Source: Enterococcus termitis (GTDB lineage: Bacteria; Bacillota; Bacilli; Lactobacillales; Enterococcaceae). Taken from it: 64,000 nt of DNA. The position numbers and the translations under genes are program-made. Position 1 is the first letter of the stretch. Every line of letters starts with the position of its first letter. Below the pieces are notes generated by a model. That model was not told where the DNA came from. It saw only the letters and a program-made list of their open reading frames with translations, and did no database searches. Where the stretch lies: assembly GCF_001730305.1 (NCBI RefSeq), contig NZ_MIJY01000012.1, forward strand, positions 1-64,000. The letters are read 5' to 3'. Positions 33,956-41,820 of this stretch are shown in pieces.

Positions 33956-36900
33956 TTATCTTGTTTCTGCCAGTGAATATTCAATGACAGCTTGGTAGTC
34001 ATCTAATGAGCGATATTGTGTCTTCGGTAATCGAACAATAAAACCATTTGTTTTATTTTTCCATTCCAATTGACTAATATCATAACTATCTTGGTTCAAA
34101 GAACCTGGACTATAAATGCTCTTAGCCAAATTCAACCCCATCGGTTTTTCCTGAGTATCTGTTTTGTAATACAGGGCATCGGTCAATACCATTGAGGAAT
34201 CATTCAGTGCTGTCAGCTCTTTTGTTACCTTCGCAGAAAGTGTCCAACCAGTTTTTGTCGTTCTACTATCGCTTACAACTAAAGGTGTAGTATACGTTGG
34301 TGATGTTGCTTCAACTGCACCAAAAATGCCCGTGTCCTTAATACCAAACTCGAGATCTGGCGCCGAAACAAGTTTCAATACACCCAAGAATTTGAATGTA
34401 ACTGTTGCATCCTTATTTGGAATTGTATATGGATCTGGCGGCAATGAAGTTACATCAAGCTGGTATTTCTTACTTAGCTCTGTAATAACATCAGCCACAT
34501 CATCATACTCAGTTGCAACATTAATTTGTTTTCCAATTTGTTGATTCGGTTTCACCTTGGAAGCGACTAAGTCGTCTCCTCCTTCATCAACAAATCGAAT
34601 CGTTAGTGTTACTTCAGTCGCATCTTTTGTATAATAAAGTTTCACAACTTGAGTTGTTTCCTTATATACGATACTTGATAATGGAGATGGTTCAGAACGT
34701 TGGTAGGTATAGCCAGCTATTGTTTTCGGTGTTAAACCAACATTATCATTTACATTACCTGTTTGCGATTCGTCTGCTTGTCCTGGAATTTTTTGATTGG
34801 TATCTTGATCCCAATACTCGATTGTAATCGTTCCTTTTGTCCGTCTATAGTACAACTTGACAGTCTGTTCCGTGTCTAAAAACACAATTGAAGACAGTGA
34901 TGTCGGTTCCGATCTTTCAAAAGTATAACCAGCTATTGTCTTCGCTGTGATTCCAGCATTCGTATTTGTTGGACCGGTTTTAGTTTCATCTGATTGATTT
35001 GCAATCTTTGTATTTGTATCTGAATCCCAATACTCAATCTTGATGCTTCCTTGTTTTCTTGTGTAAAACAGCTTCACTGTTTGATCTGCAGCGGTATATT
35101 TAATTGTTGATAAATCGACTGAAGCAGAATCATAAGTGTAACCAGTTATCACTTTGGGCGTAAGATCACCTTGAGTAGGCCGTGTGTCTACCTGCCCCGT
35201 CACAACCTTTGATGTTTCACCTGAAATCAGCTGATTTGCATCTTTGTCCCAGTGTTCAAATGTGATTTTTCCATTTAAAACTAGATAATACAACGTCACT
35301 TCAGCATCTGTTCCAAATTTAGGGAGATTAGGATTTTGCATCAAATACGTATACCCTGCTCCCACTGCTTCTTTGTTTAGTTGCTCCGCTGTCGGTGACT
35401 CACCGGTCGTTCCTGAGATCGTTTTTGCTGGAATAATCACTTCGTTTGAACCTGCAACCACATAATTCACTTTCATCGTGCTTGTTGTCGGGTTTTCCGT
35501 ATAATACAGTTTTACTGTTTTATTCGTATTCCCGAATGTCACACTGCTTAACGGATCTGAATCTGAATTCACATACGTATAGCCAGAAATCACAGTTGGT
35601 GTGATCTTCGCCAACTCACCTATCGTTCCATTTTTTTTGATATCATCTTGGGTGCTTGTTGCAATTTTTGCTCCATCTTTGATCCAGTGTTCAATTGTGA
35701 TCGTACTTGTTGTCGGCTCTTCTTTCGCATATAATTTATACACGTTTTTACTTGCATCAAATTTTACAGTAAGCGAGGCTGCATTTAATGAATCACCATT
35801 CGTGAAATTAAGCTTGTTAAATGCCGCATCTCCCATGGCATCTTTCAATGCATTTTTCGCAGCAGCTAAGGTTAACTCCGTTCCATATTTTTTAGAAGCC
35901 AACTGGCTGCTAGTCCATGAATACGACGTGCCACCGTAGTTTTGATACGTATTACTTACCGCTGTATTTTTTAGTGTATAGCTACTTGCTAAATCTTCAG
36001 AACCACTTCCGCTGTAGGTGTACAGCTCAACAGCTGCATCTGACAATGGAACATACAGATTTGGTGAAGCATTGCTGTCCTTCGCATTCCCATTAGATGT
36101 ATAAACTGAACTGGCTAAAGCAGGCAGCTTATCCCCCATCTTATACCCTGAATAAGAATTGTTTTTCGCAGTGGCGTCAAATGTTCCTCTACCACCATCA
36201 GCTATACCAGATACTTTAAGCTCGGTCTCTGTCATACTAGTAGCACTAGTAGACTCAGCTACAAAGGTACCTGGAACGAATTGAAATTCATTCGTTGTTA
36301 AAGTAGCCTCCCATGGTAGCGTCTGAAAAATTGTGCCACCTGGTGTTTGAGTAACAGGTATCAACGGTAAAGCATTCCACAGCTTATCTGTTAGGTTTTC
36401 ATTGACATTTGTACTATCAACCTCAATATGTCTCCAGCCTCTTGCGATTCTCGAAGGAGTAAATATTTCATCGATCATAGGATCATAAGTGGCACCTGCT
36501 GGAGCGTTATTCCGTTTATAACTGATTTGAATAAACAGCGGCGGAACGCTTGTCCATTGTTTTACTTTTGTACCATTTTCAAATTCATCTAAACTAGCTA
36601 AATAATCTTGTTTCGCTGCTTGCGAAGGAAATTCAGAGTTTGTAAACAACACAATAACAGGACGGCTTTTGTTTGCTATGGTAGTATAAATATAAGGTTC
36701 TGGGAGGCCTTTACCAAGAATAGGAACAGAATATTTCTCGATAGCCCATCGAATATAAGCTGCCGGATTAGATTGTTGACTCATCGTTACTGCTGTCGGC
36801 ATCGCATCGTTAAAATAGGTGGTTTTTCCCGGTCCAAGTGCTATTGAGCTAATCCCTGCCATCATTACGGTTGGGGTTGGCACATCCAAAGAAGATATCG

Positions 36901-37606
36901 GCTGTCCTATCTGTGATGCTAATCCATTAGATCTGAGTCCATAAAAACTATATGCTCCCCAGGTGCCTTGACCTCTATCAAAAAAGTTCATAAGCGTATT
37001 CCTGGCATGCAAATATAAATTATTGACTGCTAATGAGCCACCTGTATTATAAATCAAGCCTCCAGTCATGGTATTTCCTCTGTCAGCAATTGAAATCCGT
37101 GACTCTCTGAGGAAAGAGGCCACCCCTTCTTCTTCCTCGTTAATAACTTGCATGAGCTTATAGGTCAACTCATCATCCGGATAATCATTCAATGCTAGGT
37201 TTCTTCCGAAGTAATCCGTACTATCGTATTTTTCCAATCCATGAACAGTTTGAATCAATTGTTGTCTAGCTAATTCACTACTAACTCCTGAACCAGCACT
37301 AGCACTAGCCGTGTAGACTTTATCCAACGCTGCTAAAGACCCTTCTTGCCAATCTGTCTCTTCTTTATATGGACGATCTGGATCAGTACCCTTAAATGAT
37401 GTCAAAAATTTGTTTACTGAATCTCTAGCTTCTGCTAAAGTTGCTGCTGTCCAAGTCGTATAGTTCGACGTTGTAATATCAGCTGCTGCTTTTACAGGTG
37501 CTTGTTGTGCAGTAAATGCATATTGAAGAACACCAAAGACCATCACCAAACTCATCAACAGTGAAAACCCTATTTTAAATCTCTTCATTCTAACTTTCCT
37601 TTTCAT
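33956..37606 (-). CDS. Large MucBP-repeat and WxL surface protein
   Basis: This 1216-residue protein has a signal peptide to about residue 40. A long unique N-terminal half of about 600 residues follows (motifs SSIALGPGKTTYFNDAMPTA, FIQISYKRNN). Then come six MucBP-like repeats of about 65-70 residues, each starting like ITIEHWIKDG or ITIEYWDQDTN and ending LYYT. The C-terminal WxL domain keeps GWTLSAK, but its last motif reads VIEYSLAETR, with Tyr for Trp. MucBP repeats bind mucin or other glycans, so this is a candidate adhesin. GGGGGTG precedes the start. It follows the winged-helix regulator by 47 bases with no terminator between, which implies coexpression. Confidence 0.9.
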   Translation of the reverse strand: MKRKVRMKRFKIGFSLLMSLVMVFGVLQYAFTAQQAPVKAAADITTSNYTTWTAATLAEARDSVNKFLTSFKGTDPDRPYKEETDWQEGSLAALDKVYTASASAGSGVSSELARQQLIQTVHGLEKYDSTDYFGRNLALNDYPDDELTYKLMQVINEEEEGVASFLRESRISIADRGNTMTGGLIYNTGGSLAVNNLYLHARNTLMNFFDRGQGTWGAYSFYGLRSNGLASQIGQPISSLDVPTPTVMMAGISSIALGPGKTTYFNDAMPTAVTMSQQSNPAAYIRWAIEKYSVPILGKGLPEPYIYTTIANKSRPVIVLFTNSEFPSQAAKQDYLASLDEFENGTKVKQWTSVPPLFIQISYKRNNAPAGATYDPMIDEIFTPSRIARGWRHIEVDSTNVNENLTDKLWNALPLIPVTQTPGGTIFQTLPWEATLTTNEFQFVPGTFVAESTSATSMTETELKVSGIADGGRGTFDATAKNNSYSGYKMGDKLPALASSVYTSNGNAKDSNASPNLYVPLSDAAVELYTYSGSGSEDLASSYTLKNTAVSNTYQNYGGTSYSWTSSQLASKKYGTELTLAAAKNALKDAMGDAAFNKLNFTNGDSLNAASLTVKFDASKNVYKLYAKEEPTTSTITIEHWIKDGAKIATSTQDDIKKNGTIGELAKITPTVISGYTYVNSDSDPLSSVTFGNTNKTVKLYYTENPTTSTMKVNYVVAGSNEVIIPAKTISGTTGESPTAEQLNKEAVGAGYTYLMQNPNLPKFGTDAEVTLYYLVLNGKITFEHWDKDANQLISGETSKVVTGQVDTRPTQGDLTPKVITGYTYDSASVDLSTIKYTAADQTVKLFYTRKQGSIKIEYWDSDTNTKIANQSDETKTGPTNTNAGITAKTIAGYTFERSEPTSLSSIVFLDTEQTVKLYYRRTKGTITIEYWDQDTNQKIPGQADESQTGNVNDNVGLTPKTIAGYTYQRSEPSPLSSIVYKETTQVVKLYYTKDATEVTLTIRFVDEGGDDLVASKVKPNQQIGKQINVATEYDDVADVITELSKKYQLDVTSLPPDPYTIPNKDATVTFKFLGVLKLVSAPDLEFGIKDTGIFGAVEATSPTYTTPLVVSDSRTTKTGWTLSAKVTKELTALNDSSMVLTDALYYKTDTQEKPMGLNLAKSIYSPGSLNQDSYDISQLEWKNKTNGFIVRLPKTQYRSLDDYQAVIEYSLAETR

Positions 37607-37653
37607 ATTATTTTCACCCCCTTTCGCAGTACGATAATTGTTTTCAAAAGGAG

Positions 37654-38355
37654 TTACTCACAAATCATGTATCCGACGGAGCGAACCGTTTTAATATGAT
37701 TTGGATTCAGTGAGTATTCTTCAAGCTTCTCACGAATATGAAAAACAACATTTGATACACGATATTTTTCGTTATTGTACGGTTTCCCCCAAACCTTCTT
37801 ATATAATTCTTCATAAGAAAAGGCGATCCCCGGATTGCTTAAAAGTAATTTAAATAATTTGTACTCCGTTCTAGTGAGTGGTACTTCTTCGCCTAATGAA
37901 ACAAAACTTAGATTTTTTTCATTTAATTCTGCTACAGCTTCGTTTTGTTCTGTCGTTTTCTCTTCTTCTATTGATTGTGCTTCATACATTTTCTTTCTAT
38001 TTAATGCATTTTTTACGATCAATTGTAATTCTTTAGGCGAGCATTCTGTGCTGATGTTTCCATCAGCTCCTAGTTGTAGATAGACCACTCGTTTTTTTTC
38101 ATCATGTTTTTTCGATACGACCCACACAAATGATTCTGAGTTCGTCTTGATTTCAATGATAAATTGGCAAATCTCTGCTACTGCAGAATCAACATTATCC
38201 GTGAAAATCAATACAGCATCATTTTTTTTAAGATCTCTAGATAAATTCTCTGGATCTATGTTGGAAGCCTTAAATGAATTAAAACCTCCTTCATCTATGT
38301 ACTTACTTAGCTCTGCTTCTGGAAGTCCAGTATTGATTACCCCTATGTTATACAT
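37654..38355 (-). CDS. Orphan winged-helix regulator with atypical receiver-like domain
   Basis: The protein has 233 residues. The C-terminal half (residues about 140-233: VPLTRTEYKLFKLLLSNPG, then YKKVWGKPYNNEKYRVSNVV) is an OmpR/PhoB-type DNA-binding domain. The N-terminal part (MYNIGVINTGLPEAELSKYI; NDAVLIFTDNVDSAVAEIC) has the size of a receiver domain but no recognisable phospho-aspartate set. No histidine kinase gene is nearby. It is the first gene of the WxL locus and probably its regulator. Its upstream region ends at the left inverted repeat of the recombinase segment. An AGGAGG ribosome site precedes the start. Confidence 0.82.
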   Translation of the reverse strand: MYNIGVINTGLPEAELSKYIDEGGFNSFKASNIDPENLSRDLKKNDAVLIFTDNVDSAVAEICQFIIEIKTNSESFVWVVSKKHDEKKRVVYLQLGADGNISTECSPKELQLIVKNALNRKKMYEAQSIEEEKTTEQNEAVAELNEKNLSFVSLGEEVPLTRTEYKLFKLLLSNPGIAFSYEELYKKVWGKPYNNEKYRVSNVVFHIREKLEEYSLNPNHIKTVRSVGYMICE

Positions 38356-38468
38356 GTTTACCTCCTATATTATCTTTGTCTTAGCTGCATCCTCATTCTA
38401 CTTTTCGTGTCACTTCCTTTTTAATGGTCTTACGAGTCGAATATTTGGCTTTCCTCCTTAAACGCTTT

Positions 38469-38498
38469 ATAATATTTTCTATAAAGAAGATATGGCAA
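38469..38498 (-). promoter_or_regulatory. Candidate resident promoter of the WxL regulator
   Basis: Minus-strand -35 TTGCCA (38498-38493) and -10 TATTAT (38474-38469) are 18 bp apart, about 110 bases before the regulator gene. It lies outside the inverted repeats, so it would work in either orientation if used. Confidence 0.45.
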
Positions 38499-38547
38499 TT
38501 CTTCTTTTTTTTACTAACTGTATATTTATTTTTTATTATATTTCCAT

Positions 38548-38573
38548 TTTCTTATTTCTATCACAAATAAGAA
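38548..38573. repeat. Left inverted repeat of the recombinase segment
   Basis: This 26-bp site is identical, in inverted orientation, to 40038-40063. It has 9-bp arms TTCTTATTT and AAATAAGAA around the asymmetric 7-bp core CTATCAC, plus one shared outer T. The layout matches the core crossover sites of tyrosine recombinases. Confidence 0.85.
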
Positions 38574-38646
38574 AAAAATCTTTTTCCCCCTGAATTAATG
38601 CTTCTCTTCGAAATTCGTGACCACGAAGGTGACGGCTTATTTGTGC

Positions 38647-38680
38647 AAAAAAATTAAATGCCCAGTTATTGAGCATTTAA
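38647..38680 (-). terminator. Intrinsic terminator of the recombinase gene
   Basis: TTAAATGC (38680-38673 read leftward) pairs with GCATTTAA (38661-38654), then seven T residues follow. It overlaps the stop codon of the recombinase gene and would stop read-through toward the left repeat. Confidence 0.75.
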
Positions 38681-39784
38681 AAATAAATTGTCAATCGTAG
38701 CTATTGCAGCTTGTCGGTTTTCTAATAACGAATCTGCGTATGTATCTAATGTTAATTTTGTTGAATGATGCCCAAGTATTTGACTTAGACTGGCAATATC
38801 AACTCCCTGTTCTATACAACGTGTGGCAAACGTATGTCGTAATGAGTGGAAACGAATTTCTGGAAATCCTAGTTTATTGGTAATTTTTTTGAATCGATAA
38901 TTGATCGTTCGTGGTTCTGTTAGTCCGCCATTACATGAAATAACGTAGTCCGTAGACGAATATTTTTTCTTTTCTAATAGATAATTTGATAAATTATTTG
39001 CTAATGGAATAATTCTTTCAGAATTGTTGGACTTAGGTGTTCCGGCAATAACTTCGGTTTTTTTTACCGTTGTATGCTCGTTGGTTATTCTTGTAATCGT
39101 TCTCTTGACATGAATAGTCTTTTTCTCAAAGTCGATGTCTTCCCACTTCAAACCACTGATTTCTCCAATCCTCATCCCTGAATATAGCGCTAAAATGATT
39201 GGGGAACACTCTTTTTCCTGCAGCGCAACTAACTCAATTTTTCTTTGATCTGTCAGGGAAAGTGAGGTGATCTTTTTCGTTGTTGTTTTTGGTAAAACTA
39301 TGTTGTTACATGGATTTTCGTTTAAGTAATTTTGCTTAACAGCTACATTTAATGCATTTTTTAAAATATTAAAGACATTTCGGATCGTTCCTGAAGCAAA
39401 TTTTTGCTGTGCTAGCTGATAAACCCAGGCTTGGATATTTTCTTGAGTTATTTTTTGCAGCCTGATAGAACCAATTGTTGGAATGATGTGGCGCTTGATC
39501 AAGCGAACATAGTTTGAATAGGTCGTTGGTTTGACCGTATATTTCATTGTTGATAGCATCCAATTACCAATAAAATTTTCGATCGTTCCATGATAACTGG
39601 TGATAGAATAGTCGCTGACTAGATACTTAGCTTTCACCACCGTTAGCTTCTCTTTTACTTCAGAATAATGTTTTCCATATATATAGCCATAAACAATTTT
39701 ATTTTTAGGTGTCCGCTCTTTAATATATCGACCTTCCCAGCGGCCATCCTTGCGTTTATAAATATTTTCTCCTTTTTTCACCAT
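38666..39784 (-). CDS. Tyrosine recombinase (phage integrase family)
   Basis: The protein has 372 residues with the three-part integrase layout. An N-terminal arm-binding domain opens MVKKGENIYKRKDGRWEGRY. A helical core-binding domain follows (residues about 65-150). The catalytic domain has Arg205 (SGMRIGEIS), His313 and Arg316 (HSLRHTF), His339 (LGHHS) and the nucleophile Tyr349 (DTYAD), so it should be active. No excisionase, phage or conjugation genes accompany it. It sits alone between two 26-bp inverted sites, which argues for DNA inversion rather than an integrated element. An AAAGGATAAA ribosome site precedes the start. Confidence 0.93.
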   Translation of the reverse strand: MVKKGENIYKRKDGRWEGRYIKERTPKNKIVYGYIYGKHYSEVKEKLTVVKAKYLVSDYSITSYHGTIENFIGNWMLSTMKYTVKPTTYSNYVRLIKRHIIPTIGSIRLQKITQENIQAWVYQLAQQKFASGTIRNVFNILKNALNVAVKQNYLNENPCNNIVLPKTTTKKITSLSLTDQRKIELVALQEKECSPIILALYSGMRIGEISGLKWEDIDFEKKTIHVKRTITRITNEHTTVKKTEVIAGTPKSNNSERIIPLANNLSNYLLEKKKYSSTDYVISCNGGLTEPRTINYRFKKITNKLGFPEIRFHSLRHTFATRCIEQGVDIASLSQILGHHSTKLTLDTYADSLLENRQAAIATIDNLFLNAQ

Positions 39785-39808
39785 AATTAATTTATCCTTT
39801 GCTTTGAA

Positions 39809-39830
39809 TTTTTTGACGATTTTTTTGACG
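39809..39830. repeat. Direct repeat, possible recombinase arm-type sites
   Basis: TTTTTTGACG occurs twice, at 39809-39818 and 39821-39830, spaced 12 bp, just upstream of the recombinase gene. Integrases with an N-terminal arm-binding domain often bind short direct repeats near their gene. Assignment is tentative. Confidence 0.4.
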
Positions 39831-39894
39831 GCTAAAACAGTAAATAGTCTGTAAATTCAAGCTTTCTTATAAAAAATCAAATATATTTTTGTCA

Positions 39895-39938
39895 TTTATC
39901 TCACTTTTTTTAAATTTTTCGCAAAAAAATGAGATAAA
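39895..39938. repeat. Palindrome immediately upstream of the outward promoter
   Basis: TTTATCTCA (39895-39903) and TGAGATAAA (39930-39938) pair perfectly, and TTTTTT/AAAAAA extends the stem past one mismatch. It ends six bases before the TTGACT element at 39945. It could be an activator or accessory-protein site; no T-run makes it a terminator. Confidence 0.55.
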
Positions 39939-39944
39939 ACTCTA

Positions 39945-39973
39945 TTGACTTTAAATTTAAGCTCAGTTAATAT
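39945..39973 (+). promoter_or_regulatory. Strong outward promoter inside the invertible segment
   Basis: The elements are -35 TTGACT (39945-39950) and -10 TAATAT (39968-39973) with an ideal 17-bp spacer. Transcription would run rightward through the right repeat into the terminator at 40166-40197, giving an RNA of about 220 bases without an evident reading frame. After inversion it would run leftward into the WxL regulator gene. Confidence 0.7.
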
Positions 39974-40037
39974 GAATCTACAATTAATTTACAAATACAA
40001 AAAAGTATTTTTTCTCTAATAATTCATTTTTTTAATA

Positions 40038-40063
40038 TTCTTATTTGTGATAGAAATAAGAAA
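40038..40063. repeat. Right inverted repeat of the recombinase segment
   Basis: This is the reverse complement of 38548-38573 over all 26 bp. Arms are TTCTTATTT and AAATAAGAA, with core GTGATAG. It lies about 65 bases downstream of the outward promoter and 100 bases before the terminator at 40166. Confidence 0.85.
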
Positions 40064-40165
40064 TATATTTTTTTGTTCTTTATTATTTAAATTAAGTTTA
40101 ACGTGATTTATTATTAAGATTTGCTCATCATTTGCCTCATAAAAATCCCTTTTCTGACTACATAG

Positions 40166-40197
40166 CATTTATCCTTCAAATGGATAAATGTTTTTTT
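40166..40197 (+). terminator. Intrinsic terminator insulating the Mga-like gene
   Basis: CATTTATCC (40166-40174) pairs with GGATAAATG (40182-40190), followed by seven T residues. It stands between the segment's outward promoter and the separate promoter of the Mga-like gene. It would therefore stop transcription leaving the segment in the present orientation. Confidence 0.75.
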
Positions 40198-40210
40198 CAA
40201 TTCAGATTCG

Positions 40211-40239
40211 TTGAGAAAAAAGAGATTTTGCATTATTAT
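40211..40239 (+). promoter_or_regulatory. Promoter of the Mga-like regulator gene
   Basis: The elements TTGAGA (40211-40216) and TATTAT (40234-40239) have a 17-bp spacer, 27 bases before the chosen start codon. Its place after the terminator supports independent expression of this gene. Confidence 0.6.
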
Positions 40240-40266
40240 GTCAACAATGAAAGAGAGGGATTCCCC

Positions 40267-41787
40267 ATGCTTAGTTTTGATATTTTTGACGCAGAGACAG
40301 GCAAAAAATTGCAATTGCTTTACTTACTTTATAAAAAAGAAGACTGGTATTCTATCGATGAGTTAGTGTTCGATAGTCATTTAGAGCGAAAGTCTGTTCT
40401 TAAATATACAAAAGAGTTAGCAAATGATATTGTGGAGGTCGAATCTGCTCAGATCACCTTTTCAAAAGGCAAAGGGGTTTGTTTTACTGGCGGGCAAATA
40501 GGTTATCTAGAAACGGTTCCTATTATTACTGAACAATCAATAGCACTATCATTAATGAAAGAACTATTTTTCCAGACAAATTTGTCTTTAGATTATTTCC
40601 TTCAAAAATACTTTGTCAGTGAAAGTACAATTCGTCGAAGAGTACAACAATTTAATCTATTACTTAAAAAATATGGATTGAAGATAAAATCAGTTAATCG
40701 AGAGTTAAGCGTGGAGGGCAACGAGATACAATTTCGTTATCTCAGCTATATCTTGTTTTGGAATATCTATCGTGGAATGTCCTGGCCGTTTCCGACTATC
40801 GATCAACAAAAAATCATTAGATTCATCGAAACTGAAATGAGACCTTATTCTCCTATTAAAGATGTGACCGTTGCAAGCTGGAGCTATATGATTGCAATTA
40901 ATCTTTATCGTTACAATCATAAAAAACCATTAACCAACGAAGATCTGCCAAGTTTTGCTCATCGACTGAATCAAGAAGCTCTCACACAAGCAGGGATAAA
41001 TGATTCGATCTTGTTCTCGATACAGCAAAGTTTTCATTTATCTACTCCAGAAGCAGATTTTATTTGTTTATTATTTCAGATACGGTCTAGCTTTCTTTTA
41101 ATTCCAACAATATCAAAACGTCTGTTGGCTGTTCACGAGTCGTTGAATACCTCTGTTTACCAAATGTATCAAGTATTCCTAAAAGTTATCCAACCAGACT
41201 TGTCTGCTATTGATGAAGAAACAAAAATTGCTTATCACAGCGTGCTTTTCGTAGGATTTTTGACCGATCTTTTATTTCCAAATTTCGCAACTACATTATC
41301 TGGTTATGATTACACTAGGTATTTAAAACAACATTATCCTTTTTTAAGAGCAGCTATGGTTGAGAAATTTCGAGAAATGCAAAAATACACCCCCGCTGTG
41401 TCCTTTTCAAATGAGGAAATGCTTGTTGCGCGTTTTTGTGAAGCACACGCCCTTATCAAAAGCCCGACAATCTATTCGCCTCCTATCTATATACAGATGG
41501 AAACGGATCTACCTGTGATCATGGAAAGGATTATTGCCCAACAATTAGAATCCTTTTTACAGCCTTTTTATAATGTCTCTTTCGTGCCGTCTACCGTTCA
41601 TCGAGAAGAAATGAACATTGATTTGATTATTGCTTCTACAACATCTTCACTTCTAAAAAAAAGAGCACAACATATACCTATTGTTTATATAAATCCTGGC
41701 TTTACCCCAAGGGATGTTTTCACTATTATTGCTGTCATTGAAAATGAATTGGAGATCCGAAAGGGTTCCACAGAAAAAAGAACCTAA
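40267..41787 (+). CDS. Mga-like helix-turn-helix regulator
   Basis: From ATG 40267 (GAGAGGG upstream) the protein has 506 residues, the normal Mga/AtxA size. Two N-terminal HTH segments are visible (WYSIDELVFDSHLERKSVLK, and YFVSESTIRRRVQQFNLLLK). A long central helical region like the PRD-type domains follows, then a C-terminal EIIB-like part (IDLIIASTTSSLLK). Mga-type proteins globally control surface and virulence genes in streptococci and enterococci (for example MafR). The longer frame to 40132 would run through the terminator and promoter and is rejected. Its position beside the invertible segment makes it a second candidate regulator of that region. Confidence 0.83.
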   Translation: MLSFDIFDAETGKKLQLLYLLYKKEDWYSIDELVFDSHLERKSVLKYTKELANDIVEVESAQITFSKGKGVCFTGGQIGYLETVPIITEQSIALSLMKELFFQTNLSLDYFLQKYFVSESTIRRRVQQFNLLLKKYGLKIKSVNRELSVEGNEIQFRYLSYILFWNIYRGMSWPFPTIDQQKIIRFIETEMRPYSPIKDVTVASWSYMIAINLYRYNHKKPLTNEDLPSFAHRLNQEALTQAGINDSILFSIQQSFHLSTPEADFICLLFQIRSSFLLIPTISKRLLAVHESLNTSVYQMYQVFLKVIQPDLSAIDEETKIAYHSVLFVGFLTDLLFPNFATTLSGYDYTRYLKQHYPFLRAAMVEKFREMQKYTPAVSFSNEEMLVARFCEAHALIKSPTIYSPPIYIQMETDLPVIMERIIAQQLESFLQPFYNVSFVPSTVHREEMNIDLIIASTTSSLLKKRAQHIPIVYINPGFTPRDVFTIIAVIENELEIRKGSTEKRT

Positions 41788-41818
41788 TTCACTTTTTAGC
41801 GAATCAGGTTCTTTTTTT
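41775..41818. terminator. Bidirectional intrinsic terminator
   Basis: AAAGAACCTAATTC and GAATCAGGTTCTTT pair with one mismatch around a ten-base loop, with T-runs on the + side and A-runs opposite. It separates the convergent Mga-like and yebC genes. Confidence 0.85.
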
Positions 41819-41820
41819 AT

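Larger units (their letters stand above)
38548..40063. other. Predicted invertible DNA segment carrying its own tyrosine recombinase
   Basis: Two identical 26-bp sites in opposite orientation enclose 1464 bp. Inside lie the recombinase gene, its terminator, a pair of direct repeats, a large palindrome and a near-consensus outward promoter. Both sites fall between genes, so inversion would break no reading frame. It would turn the promoter from facing 40166-40197 (a terminator) to facing the WxL regulator at 38355. The geometry is seen directly; inversion and gene control are inferred. Confidence 0.65.

Noticed and set aside
33600-37600. Several + strand open frames of 60-110 codons opposite the WxL genes
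   Set aside because: They are antisense shadows of strongly supported coding sequence and lack ribosome sites.
38548-40063. Reading the recombinase segment as an integrated phage or genomic island with att direct repeats
   Set aside because: The repeats are inverted rather than direct, only 1.5 kb lies between them, and no cargo, excisionase or structural genes are present.
40132-40266. N-terminal extension of the Mga-like protein from 40132
   Set aside because: It would translate through a terminator and a promoter, whereas ATG 40267 has a good ribosome site and the usual family start.
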